Below are positions 1 to 8,847 of a stretch of 39,375 nucleotides of DNA, one piece after another. Every line of letters starts with the position of its first letter. Position 1 is the stretch's first letter. Made by a program: the position numbers and the translations under genes. The notes under the pieces were generated by a model. The model made no database searches and was not told where the DNA came from. It saw nothing but the letters and a program-made list of their open reading frames with translations. The DNA lies in NCBI RefSeq assembly GCF_003244875.1, contig NZ_LXXZ01000052.1, forward strand, positions 1 to 39,375, in the 5' to 3' direction. The DNA comes from Stenotrophomonas sepilia (GTDB lineage Bacteria; Pseudomonadota; Gammaproteobacteria; Xanthomonadales; Xanthomonadaceae).

Positions 1-110
1 CCCCGCCTTCGACAGATTTCCGCGATCTGTCGGAAGTGCTCTTGGGGTCAGATCCGTTTTCCACAGGAAAACGGATCTGACCCCGGATTCATTTCGATAC
101 CTGACAGATG
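1..110. repeat. Composite intergenic repeat, left copy (two hairpins)
   Basis: Two dyads are visible: GACAGAT/ATCTGTC at 11-31, and a perfect 19-bp stem with a 3-nt loop at 44-84 (arms 44-62 and 66-84, beginning GGGGTCAGATCCG). Almost the same unit recurs at 39231-39340, including the flanking CCCCGCCTTC and the trailing CTGACAGAT. This is an interspersed REP-like element; no coding potential is credible here. Confidence 0.85.
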
Positions 111-129
111 TGTCGACCAAGGTCGACAC
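110..129. repeat. Short dyad GTGTCGACC-aa-GGTCGACAC
   Basis: A perfect 9-bp inverted repeat with a 2-nt loop lies immediately downstream of the composite repeat. It has the look of a short intergenic palindrome rather than an operator, since no gene starts within 300 bases. Confidence 0.6.
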
Positions 130-160
130 CTACCAACAGCCGCAGGAATCTGTCAGAGGT

Positions 161-256
161 GGGGCGGTGTCGGATTGCGGGGTGTCAGCCGCATGGATGC
201 GGCTGCCAAGCCTCCATGGACGGATTCACGGCGTCCCCGCAATCCGACACCGCCCC
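161..256. repeat. Long dyad with 22-bp perfect arms
   Basis: The arms at 161-182 and 235-256 are perfect 22-nt reverse complements. The enclosed loop carries a second hairpin, GCCGCAT-gg-ATGCGGC, at 188-203. A looser relative with the same inner hairpin lies at 39139-39237. Probably a non-autonomous REP/MITE-like intergenic element. Confidence 0.8.
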
Positions 257-323
257 GCCCACCCACGGAATGCCGCTCTGGCTCTGGCTTTGGCCGTTGC
301 CGTTGCCGTTGCATTGAGCAGGT

Positions 324-342
324 GCAGGGCTGCAAGCCCTGC
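324..342. repeat. Hairpin GCAGGGCT-gca-AGCCCTGC
   Basis: A perfect 8-bp stem with a 3-nt loop. It follows a small hexamer run (GCCGTT three times, about 295-312). The rest of 343-466 leads into the first gene of the operon; no clear promoter was recognised. Confidence 0.6.
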
Positions 343-466
343 CGAAACCCTCCCCAACCATGACTGCAGTCACTTGCCCGGTTGCGCCGCGCTGGCGAAA
401 GTCGAGGAGTTGACGTGATCGGTCCGGCGCGTTGCCGACCGCACGCAAGCGAGAGAGAGAAACGCT

Positions 467-2098
467 GTGCAACGACGTGAGTTCCTGGCTTTTTCCGGCC
501 TGGGCCTGGCCGGCCTGCTGCTGCCGCATTCCCGTGCCATCGCCGCCGAGCAGCTGCTGGCGCCGGTCGATACCGCCCAGCGCCGGCGCTTGGCCGAGGT
601 CGCGCTGGCCACCGCACGCTCGGCCAAGGCCAGCTACTGCGATGTGCGCATCGGCCGCTACCTCAATCAGTCGGTGATCACCCGCGAGCACCAGGTCGGC
701 AATGTGACCAACCGAGAATCGTCCGGCGTGGGTGTGCGGGTGATCGTCAACGGCGCCTGGGGCTTTGCTGCCACCCATCAGCAGACCGAGGCCGCCGTGC
801 GCGCAGCGGTCGAGCAGGCCGCAGCAATCGCCCGCGCCAACGCCAGCATCCAGACCCGCCCGGTGCAACTGGCACCCACGCCGTCCGTCGGTGAAGTGCG
901 CTGGCAGACGCCCATCCGCAGGAACGCGATGGCGGTGCCGATCCAGGACAAGGTCGAGCTGCTGCTGGCCCTCAATGCCGCTGCGCTGGATGCGGGCGCC
1001 GACTACATCAATTCCACCCTGTTCCTGGTCAACGAACAGAAGTACTTCGCCTCCAGCGACGGCTCGTTCATCGACCAGGACATCCACCGCATCTGGTTGC
1101 CGTTCACCGCCACCGCCATCGACAAGGCCAGCGGCAGATTCCGCACCCGCGCCGGCCTGTCCTCGCCGATGGGCATGGGCTATGAGTTCCTCGATGGCGA
1201 TGCGCGCGGCAAGGTGCAGCTGCCCGGTGGCATCACTGCCTACCGCGATTCCTACGACCCGGTCGAGGACGCCATTGCGGCCGCCCGCCACGCGCGCGAG
1301 AAACTGAAGGCGCCGTCGGTGAAGCCCGGCAAGTACGACCTGGTGCTGGACCCGTCCAATCTGTTCCTGACCATCCACGAGAACGTTGGCCACCCGCTGG
1401 AGCTGGACCGCGTGCTCGGCTACGAAGCCAACTACGCCGGCACCAGCTTCGCCACGCTGGACAAGCGCGATGCCGGCTTCCGCTGGGGCAGCGACATCGT
1501 CACCTTCTTCGCCGACAAGACCCAGCCCGGCAGCCTCGGCGCGGTCGGCTACGACGACGAGGGCGTGAAGACCCAGCGCTGGGACCTGGTGCGCGACGGC
1601 ATCCTGGTCGATTACCAGGCCACCCGTGACGAAGCCCATATCCTCGGCCGCGATGCATCGCATGGCTGCAGCTACGCCGATTCCTGGTCCAGCGTGCAGT
1701 TCCAGCGCATGGCCAATGTCTCGCTGGCGCCGGGCAAGCAACCGCTCAGCGTCGAGGACATGATCAAGGACGTGGAGAACGGCATCTACATCCACGGCCG
1801 CGGTTCGTATTCGATCGATCAGCAGCGTTACAACGCGCAGTTCGGCGGCCAGCTGTACTACCAGATCAAGGACGGAAAGATCGCCGGCATGGTTGAGGAT
1901 GCGGCCTACCAGATCCGCACCCCGGAATTCTGGAATGCCTGCACCGCCATCTGCGATGAACGCGACTTCCGCCTGGGCGGTTCGTTCTTCGATGGCAAGG
2001 GCCAGCCGGGCCAGGTGTCGGCGGTCTCGCACGGTTCATCCACCACCCGCTTCAACGGCATCAACATCATCAACACCGCGCGCAGTCTCGGCGCTTGA
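467..2098 (+). CDS. TldD-like metallopeptidase with Tat signal (copy 1)
   Basis: A 543-residue member of the TldD/PmbA (peptidase U62) family. The GTG start follows a purine-rich RBS (gagagagaga). The N-terminus has a twin-arginine signal (RREFLAFSGLGLAGLLL, residues 3-19), so the protein is predicted to be exported folded to the periplasm, unlike cytoplasmic E. coli TldD. The zinc motif HENVGH (HExxxH) is at 304-309. The glycine-rich C-terminal segment reads FFDGKGQPGQ, where TldD proteins usually carry a cysteine ligand before GK; here the residue appears to be Asp. First gene of a nine-gene operon, followed 30 nt later by a close paralogue. Known family members (TldD/TldE) process peptides such as microcin B17; the substrate here is unknown. 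Confidence 0.93.
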   Translation: MQRREFLAFSGLGLAGLLLPHSRAIAAEQLLAPVDTAQRRRLAEVALATARSAKASYCDVRIGRYLNQSVITREHQVGNVTNRESSGVGVRVIVNGAWGFAATHQQTEAAVRAAVEQAAAIARANASIQTRPVQLAPTPSVGEVRWQTPIRRNAMAVPIQDKVELLLALNAAALDAGADYINSTLFLVNEQKYFASSDGSFIDQDIHRIWLPFTATAIDKASGRFRTRAGLSSPMGMGYEFLDGDARGKVQLPGGITAYRDSYDPVEDAIAAARHAREKLKAPSVKPGKYDLVLDPSNLFLTIHENVGHPLELDRVLGYEANYAGTSFATLDKRDAGFRWGSDIVTFFADKTQPGSLGAVGYDDEGVKTQRWDLVRDGILVDYQATRDEAHILGRDASHGCSYADSWSSVQFQRMANVSLAPGKQPLSVEDMIKDVENGIYIHGRGSYSIDQQRYNAQFGGQLYYQIKDGKIAGMVEDAAYQIRTPEFWNACTAICDERDFRLGGSFFDGKGQPGQVSAVSHGSSTTRFNGINIINTARSLGA

Positions 2099-2128
2099 GC
2101 CACCCATCCTTCGACATGGAGAGCAGCC

Positions 2129-3763
2129 TTGCAAAGACGTGACTTCCTGGCCCTGACCGGGCTTACCGCGGGCGGGCTGATCGTGCCCTCCTTCTTCGGC
2201 AAGGTGATCGCCGCCGAGCAGCTGCAGAGCACGCTGGACCTGGGGCTGAAGAAGCGCCTGGCCGATGCGGCGCTGGCTGCCGCCCGCCAGGCCGGTGCCA
2301 CCTACTGCGACGTGCGCATCGGCCGCTACCTGCGGCAGTTCGTGATCACCCGCGAAGACAAGGTGCAGAACGTGGTGAACACCGAGTCCACTGGCGTGGG
2401 CATCCGCGTGATCGTCAATGGTGCGTGGGGCTTTGCCGCCACCAACGCGCTGGGTACGGCCGATGTGGCCAAGGCCGCGCAGCAGGCGGCGGCGATCGCC
2501 AAGGCCAATGCCGGCGTGCAGACCGCGCCGGTGCAGCTGGCCAAGGCGCCGGGCGTGGGTGAGGTGAGCTGGCGCACGCCGATCCGCAAGAATGCGATGG
2601 AGGTGCCGATCAAGGACAAGGTCGGCCTGCTGCTGGACGTCAACGCCGCCGCAATGGGCGCCGGTGCCAGCTTCATCAACTCGATGCTGTTCCTGGTCAA
2701 CGAGCAGAAGTACTTCGCCTCCACCGACGGTTCCTACATCGACCAGGACGTGCATCGCATCTGGGCGCCGATGACGGTCACCGCCATCGACAAGGCCAGC
2801 GGCAAGTTCCGCACCCGTTCGGGCCTGTCCTCGCCGATGGGCCTGGGCTACGAGTACCTGGACGGCGCCGCCGCGGGCAAGGTGGTCAGCCCCAATGGCG
2901 TGGTCAACTACAGTTCTTCCTACGACATGAAGGAAGACGCCATCGCCGCCGCCCGGCAGGCGCAGGAAAAGCTGAAGGCACCGTCGGTGAAGCCGGGCAA
3001 GTACGACCTGGTGCTCGATCCGTCGCACACCTGGCTGACCATCCACGAGTCGATCGGCCACCCGCTGGAACTGGACCGCGTGCTCGGCTACGAAGCCAAC
3101 TACGCCGGCACCAGCTTCGCCACCCTGGACAAGCGCGAACAGCGTTTCCAGTACGGCAGCGAGCTGGTCAACATCTTCGCCGACAAGACCCAGCCGGGCA
3201 GCCTTGGCGCCGTGGCATACGACGATGAAGGCGTGAAGTGCAAGCGCTGGGACCTGATCAGCAACGGCAAGCTGGTGGACTACCAGACCATCCGCGACCA
3301 GGCGCACATCCTCGGCAAGACCGAGTCCGACGGCTGCTGCTATGCCGACTCGTGGTCCAGCGTGCAGTTCCAGCGCATGGCCAACGTGTCGATGGCACCG
3401 GGCAAGAAGCCGCTGAGCGTGCCGGACCTGATCAAGGACGTGGAGAACGGCATCTACATCATCGGTGACGGTTCGTTCTCGATCGACCAGCAGCGCTACA
3501 ACGCGCAGTTCGGCGGCCAGCTGTTCTACGAGATCAAGAACGGCCAGATCACCCGCATGCTGGAAGACGTGGCCTACCAGATCCGCACGCCGGAATTCTG
3601 GAACGCCTGTACCGCCGTGGCCGACGAGCGCGACTACCGCCTGGGCGGTTCGTTCTTCGACGGCAAGGGCCAGCCGGGACAGGTCTCGGCGGTCTCGCAC
3701 GGCTCGTCCACCGCGCGCTTCAACGGCATCAACGTCATCAACACCGCACGCAGCCTCGGCTGA
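2129..3763 (+). CDS. TldD-like metallopeptidase with Tat signal (copy 2)
   Basis: A 544-residue paralogue of the preceding gene, highly similar along its whole length, so a tandem duplication is likely. The TTG start is chosen because it gives the same QRRDFLALTG Tat motif and sits behind a ggagag RBS. The HExxxH motif reads HESIGH, at essentially the same position as in copy 1. The C-terminal FFDGKGQPGQ and VSHGSS segments are conserved between copies. Retention of both copies with intact HExxxH suggests two active or heteromeric peptidases. The next gene, a TldE-like partner, starts 20 nt downstream. Confidence 0.93.
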   Translation: MQRRDFLALTGLTAGGLIVPSFFGKVIAAEQLQSTLDLGLKKRLADAALAAARQAGATYCDVRIGRYLRQFVITREDKVQNVVNTESTGVGIRVIVNGAWGFAATNALGTADVAKAAQQAAAIAKANAGVQTAPVQLAKAPGVGEVSWRTPIRKNAMEVPIKDKVGLLLDVNAAAMGAGASFINSMLFLVNEQKYFASTDGSYIDQDVHRIWAPMTVTAIDKASGKFRTRSGLSSPMGLGYEYLDGAAAGKVVSPNGVVNYSSSYDMKEDAIAAARQAQEKLKAPSVKPGKYDLVLDPSHTWLTIHESIGHPLELDRVLGYEANYAGTSFATLDKREQRFQYGSELVNIFADKTQPGSLGAVAYDDEGVKCKRWDLISNGKLVDYQTIRDQAHILGKTESDGCCYADSWSSVQFQRMANVSMAPGKKPLSVPDLIKDVENGIYIIGDGSFSIDQQRYNAQFGGQLFYEIKNGQITRMLEDVAYQIRTPEFWNACTAVADERDYRLGGSFFDGKGQPGQVSAVSHGSSTARFNGINVINTARSLG

Positions 3764-3783
3764 CCGGTCAGGAGCCCTTACAC

Positions 3784-5118
3784 ATGAGTATCTTCACCGA
3801 AGCCCAGGCCAAGGCCATCCTCGACAAGGTCATCGCCCTGTCCAAGGCCGACGAGTGCACCGCCGTGCTGGCCGGTGCAATCAGCGGCAACATCCGTTTC
3901 GCGCTGAACAATGTCTCCACCAGCGGCATCGTCGACAACACCGAACTGGCGGTCACCGTCGCCTTCGGCAAGCGCGTCGGCACTGCCTCGATCAACGAGT
4001 TCGACGACGCCGCGCTGGAACGCGTGGTACGCCGTGCCGAAGACCTGGCCCGCCTGGCCCCGGAGAACCCGGAGTTCATGCCGGCCATCGGCAAGCAGAG
4101 CTACCGCGCCAGCCCGACCTTCAGCGAATCCACCGCCGCGATCGATCCGGCCTTCCGTGCGAAGGTCGCTGCCGATTCGATCGCCCCGTGCCGCGGCCAC
4201 GGCCTGGTCGCCGCCGGCTTCCTGGAGGACGGGCAGGGCTTCCAGGCCACCGCCAACAGCAACGGCAACTTCGCTTACCAGCGCACCACCAACTTCGATT
4301 ACACCTGCACTGTGCGCACCGAAGATGGCCGCGGTTCGGGCTGGGTCGGCCGCAACCTGAAGGACGCGGTGGACTTCAAGGCTGACCAGGACATCCGCAT
4401 CGCCATGCGCAAGGCCACCGAATCGGCCGAAGCCAAGGCACTGGAACCGGGCAAGTACACGGTCATCCTGGAGCCGGCCGCAGCTGCAGGCCTGATCAGC
4501 TTCATGATGAACTTCTTCAGTGCACGCTCGGCCGATGAGGGCCGCAGCTTCCTGTCGAAGAAGGGCGGCGGCAACAAGCTGGGCGAGCAGGTCTACGACC
4601 CGCGCGTGACCATGATCGCCGACCCGTGGCATCCGGAGGCGCCGGTGCTGCCGTGGGACAACGAAGGCCTGCCGCGCGAACGCATGGCCATCATCGAGAA
4701 CGGCAGGATCGCCAACCTGGACTACTCGCGCTTCTGGGCGCAGAAGCAGGGCAAGACCGCCAAGGCTACGCCTGGCAACCTGCTGATGAGCGGTGGCGAC
4801 AAGAGCACCGCCGAGCTGGTGCGCGGCACCCAGAAGGGCATCCTGGTCACCCGCACCTGGTACATCCGCATGGTCGACCCGCAGACCGTGCTGCTGACCG
4901 GCCTGACCCGCGACGGCACCTTCTACATCGAGAACGGCCAGATCAAGTACCCGGTGAAGAACTTCCGCTTCAACGAGTCGCCGGTGATCATGCTCAACAA
5001 CATCGAAGAGCTGGGCAAGCCGGTGCGTGTGGCCGGTGATGAGTCCAGCTTCGTGATGATGATCCCGCCGATGAAGCTGCGCGATTTCACCTTCACCTCG
5101 CTGTCCGACGCGGTCTGA
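3784..5118 (+). CDS. TldE/PmbA-like protein
   Basis: A 444-residue TldD/PmbA-family protein lacking HExxxH, as expected for the TldE (PmbA) subunit, which pairs with TldD but contributes no metal site. No signal peptide or membrane segment is visible, in contrast to the two Tat-signal TldD-like proteins upstream. If the three form a complex, TldE would either stay cytoplasmic or ride through Tat with a TldD partner; that is inference. The ATG start follows aggagc. The TGA overlaps the ATG of the next gene (TGATG), indicating translational coupling. Confidence 0.9.
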   Translation: MSIFTEAQAKAILDKVIALSKADECTAVLAGAISGNIRFALNNVSTSGIVDNTELAVTVAFGKRVGTASINEFDDAALERVVRRAEDLARLAPENPEFMPAIGKQSYRASPTFSESTAAIDPAFRAKVAADSIAPCRGHGLVAAGFLEDGQGFQATANSNGNFAYQRTTNFDYTCTVRTEDGRGSGWVGRNLKDAVDFKADQDIRIAMRKATESAEAKALEPGKYTVILEPAAAAGLISFMMNFFSARSADEGRSFLSKKGGGNKLGEQVYDPRVTMIADPWHPEAPVLPWDNEGLPRERMAIIENGRIANLDYSRFWAQKQGKTAKATPGNLLMSGGDKSTAELVRGTQKGILVTRTWYIRMVDPQTVLLTGLTRDGTFYIENGQIKYPVKNFRFNESPVIMLNNIEELGKPVRVAGDESSFVMMIPPMKLRDFTFTSLSDAV

Positions 5119-5825
5119 TGGATCGCCGGGCCTGCCTGCGCTGGTTGGCCGCTGCCGCTTCGGCGGCGGCGCTGCCAGCCTGGGCACAGGCAGGCCCGCG
5201 CAGTTCGCGCTACGACTTCTGGTTCACCCGCCTGCAGTACGACTCCGGTGACTGGGACGTGGACGCGCGCATGCCGTCCAACCTGATCACCTCGCTGATC
5301 GACTACACCTCGCTGCGCGTGGACCCGCAGGAACACGTGGTGGCCCTGGCCGACCCGCGCATGCTGGAAGCGCCGTTCTGCTACCTGGCCGGGCACACGC
5401 TGGTGGAGTTCAACGCCGCCGAACGGCAGAACTTCGTGCGCTACGTGCGCAATGGCGGCTTCGTCTTCGTCGACGACTGCAACCATGACATCGACGGCCT
5501 GTTCGCCACCTCGTTCGAGGCACAGATGGGCCGGCTGTTCGGCCCGAAGGCATTGCAGAAACTGCCCAACAGCCACGCGCTGTACCGCAGTTTCTTCCGC
5601 TTCCCGGACGGTCCGCCCGCCACCAGCTTCGAACTCAACGGCTGGGGCGACGACCTGGTGCACGACTATCTGAAAGGCATCGAGGTCGATGGTCGGCTGG
5701 GCCTGCTCTACAGCAACAAGGACTATGGCTGCGAGTGGGACTACGACTGGCGCAACAAGCGCTTCCTGGCCGAAGACAACACCCGCTTTGGCGTCAACAT
5801 CGTGATGTACGCGTTGAACAATTGA
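5118..5825 (+). CDS. DUF4159 domain protein, exported
   Basis: A 235-residue protein with an N-terminal signal (RR at 3-4, an alanine-rich hydrophobic stretch, then AWAQA), Tat-like or Sec-type. The mature part begins with the DUF4159 hallmark (FTRLQYDSGDW) and contains GGFVFVDDCNHD, typical of this glutamine-amidotransferase-like fold. Biochemical function is unknown; DUF4159 genes commonly sit with MoxR/DUF58/BatA genes, as here. It is coupled to the upstream gene by a 1-nt overlap. Confidence 0.88.
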   Translation: MDRRACLRWLAAAASAAALPAWAQAGPRSSRYDFWFTRLQYDSGDWDVDARMPSNLITSLIDYTSLRVDPQEHVVALADPRMLEAPFCYLAGHTLVEFNAAERQNFVRYVRNGGFVFVDDCNHDIDGLFATSFEAQMGRLFGPKALQKLPNSHALYRSFFRFPDGPPATSFELNGWGDDLVHDYLKGIEVDGRLGLLYSNKDYGCEWDYDWRNKRFLAEDNTRFGVNIVMYALNN

Positions 5826-5841
5826 CAGGACCTGCACGCCC

Positions 5842-6825
<984 letters not shown>

Positions 6826-6832
6826 TCCACGC

Positions 6833-7729
6833 GTGAACGCCGGTACCCCGCTGACCTTGCCACCGGAACTGCGTGCGCGCCTGCGCCTGCTGCGGCTGCG
6901 GCCGCGCCTGGCCAGCGGTGCCAGTGGCATCGGCCAGCACGCCAGCCGCAGCCGCGGTGCCGGCCTCGAGTTCGCCCAGTACCGGGCCTACGAACCGGGC
7001 GACGAGCTGCGCCAGATCGACTGGAAGCTGTACGCGCGTTCGGACCGCTTCTTCGTGCGCGAATCCGAACGCGAAAGCCCGATCACGGTCTGGCTGTTGC
7101 TCGATGCCACCGCCTCGGCCGGCCAGGCCGATCGCGCGGCACCGCAGCGCACGCGCCTGGATCACATGCGCGGCGTGGCCGCCTGCGTGGTGGAACTGGC
7201 GCTGCAGCAGGGCGACCGTTTCGGCCTGCTGGCGATCAATGGCGATGGACTGCAGCTGGTGCCCGCGGCGAACGGCGCACGCCAGCGTGATCGCGTGCAT
7301 CTGCAACTGCATGCCCTGCAGGCGCGCGGCACCTGGCCCGCGGCCGAACGCCTGCGGCCACTGTGGGAGCGCGTGCGCCCGGGCGACCTGCTGCTGGCGA
7401 TGGGTGATGGCTTCGACGCGGCCTGCATCGTGCTGCTGGAGCAACTGGCCAGCGCACGCCGTGAAGTGGCACTGCTGCAGATCCTGACCGCCGACGAGCG
7501 CGATTTCCCGTTCGACGCCGGCCATCGCTTCCGCGATCCGGAGACCGGCGAGGAACTGCTGGGCGATGGCGCGGCGATCCGCGCCGACTACCTGCAGCGC
7601 TTCGCTGACGCACGCAACGCATTGCAGTCGCGCCTGCAGGCCAGCGGCATTGCCAGTGCCACCGGCTGGCTCGACCAGCCGTTGGATCAACCCCTGCAGG
7701 CGCTGTTCGGCCGTGGGGGCAGTGCATGA
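6833..7729 (+). CDS. DUF58 domain protein
   Basis: A 298-residue protein carrying the DUF58 signature YRAYEPGDELRQIDWKLYAR, followed by FFVRESE. The GTG at 6833 is preferred because it lies just after the MoxR stop; an upstream in-frame ATG inside moxR would add 20 unrelated residues. DUF58 proteins carry a von Willebrand-like fold and are standard partners of MoxR ATPases. The stop overlaps the next start (ATGA). Confidence 0.92.
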   Translation: MNAGTPLTLPPELRARLRLLRLRPRLASGASGIGQHASRSRGAGLEFAQYRAYEPGDELRQIDWKLYARSDRFFVRESERESPITVWLLLDATASAGQADRAAPQRTRLDHMRGVAACVVELALQQGDRFGLLAINGDGLQLVPAANGARQRDRVHLQLHALQARGTWPAAERLRPLWERVRPGDLLLAMGDGFDAACIVLLEQLASARREVALLQILTADERDFPFDAGHRFRDPETGEELLGDGAAIRADYLQRFADARNALQSRLQASGIASATGWLDQPLDQPLQALFGRGGSA

Positions 7730-8847
7730 CCCTGCTGTTCCCGTTGGGCCTGGCCGCGCTCGCTGCGTGGTTGCTACCGCTGCTGATCCATCTGGCCCGG
7801 CGCCATCCGTACACGCCGCTGGATTTCGCCGCGCTGCGCTGGCTGCGCGCGCAGATCCGCCCGCGCCAGCGCATCCGCTTCGATGACTGGCCGTTGCTGC
7901 TGCTGCGCCTGTTGCTGCTGGCCGCATTGGCCTTGCTGCTGGCACGCCCTGCATTGACCGGCCCCGCGCCCGTCCCCACCGAGTGGACGGTAGTGGCTCC
8001 CGGATTGGACGCCGCCGCACTGCGCGGCACCGCCAAAGAGGGCAACTGGCACTGGCTGGCACCCGGCTTCCCCACCATCGATCAGGCACCGCCGGCATCC
8101 AGCGCATCGCTGCCCAGCCTGCTGCGCGAGTTGGACGCACAGCTGCCCGCGGGCACCGCGTTGACCGTGCACGTTCCCGATCCCCTGCCCGGTCTGGACG
8201 GCACCCGCCTGCAGCTGTCGCGCGAAGTGCAGTGGCGGCCGCAACCGGTACCGGCCACTCCGCAACCGAGTGCCGCGACGGTGCCGCGTCTGCGCGTGCA
8301 CAGCGATGCGCCGGCCGCCGCCCAGCACTGGGTGAACGCACTGCAGCGCGCGTGGGGCATGCAGGCGCCGCTCGCTCCTCTGTCGGCCGATGCCCTGCCC
8401 GAACGCGGCGAGATCGGCGTATGGAGCCGCAGCGATGCACTGCCGGCGAGCTGGCAGGCATGGCTGCGCCACGGCGGTCGTGCAGTGAGCGCCGGCAAGC
8501 CTGCTGGCGACGCCGGCATCCTGCTGCGCAACGCCGACGGCTCACCAGTGCTGTGGCAACAGCGCATCGGCCACGGCGTCCTGCTGTCACTACCCGGCGA
8601 CTGGGATGCCTCAGGCAACGCAGCGCTGCGCGACCCGCGGTTGCCGCGTGCCCTGCTGCTGGCGCTGCAACCGCCAGCGTCACCGCGCCTCGGCGATGCA
8701 CAGGACCAGGCACCACGCCGGGCCGCACTGCCCGCCATAGCGCCCCCAGCGCGTGAGCCAACCACGTGGTTGCTGCTGGCCATCGTGCTGCTGTTCGCGC
8801 TGGAGCGCTGGATGGCCAGCAGTCGCCGGCGCAGGGTGGCCGCATGA
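7726..8847 (+). CDS. BatA-like membrane protein
   Basis: A 373-residue protein with the BatA/aerotolerance N-terminal domain: a first TM segment (FPLGLAALAAWLLPLLIHL), the amphipathic FAALRWLR region, a second TM (LLLLRLLLLAALALLLARPAL) and a C-terminal TM before a basic tail (SSRRRR). The large middle part is predicted periplasmic. BatA-like proteins act with MoxR/DUF58 in envelope stress or metalloenzyme maturation systems. It overlaps both neighbours by 4 nt (ATGA). Confidence 0.88.
   Translation: MTLLFPLGLAALAAWLLPLLIHLARRHPYTPLDFAALRWLRAQIRPRQRIRFDDWPLLLLRLLLLAALALLLARPALTGPAPVPTEWTVVAPGLDAAALRGTAKEGNWHWLAPGFPTIDQAPPASSASLPSLLRELDAQLPAGTALTVHVPDPLPGLDGTRLQLSREVQWRPQPVPATPQPSAATVPRLRVHSDAPAAAQHWVNALQRAWGMQAPLAPLSADALPERGEIGVWSRSDALPASWQAWLRHGGRAVSAGKPAGDAGILLRNADGSPVLWQQRIGHGVLLSLPGDWDASGNAALRDPRLPRALLLALQPPASPRLGDAQDQAPRRAALPAIAPPAREPTTWLLLAIVLLFALERWMASSRRRRVAA

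Noticed and set aside
110..418. Small plus-strand frames ahead of the first operon
   Set aside because: They run through palindromic repeats and a hexamer run; no RBS or protein-like composition.
185..3700. Minus-strand frames across the two TldD-like genes
   Set aside because: They mirror each other only because the sense genes are paralogues; no RBS or motif supports them.
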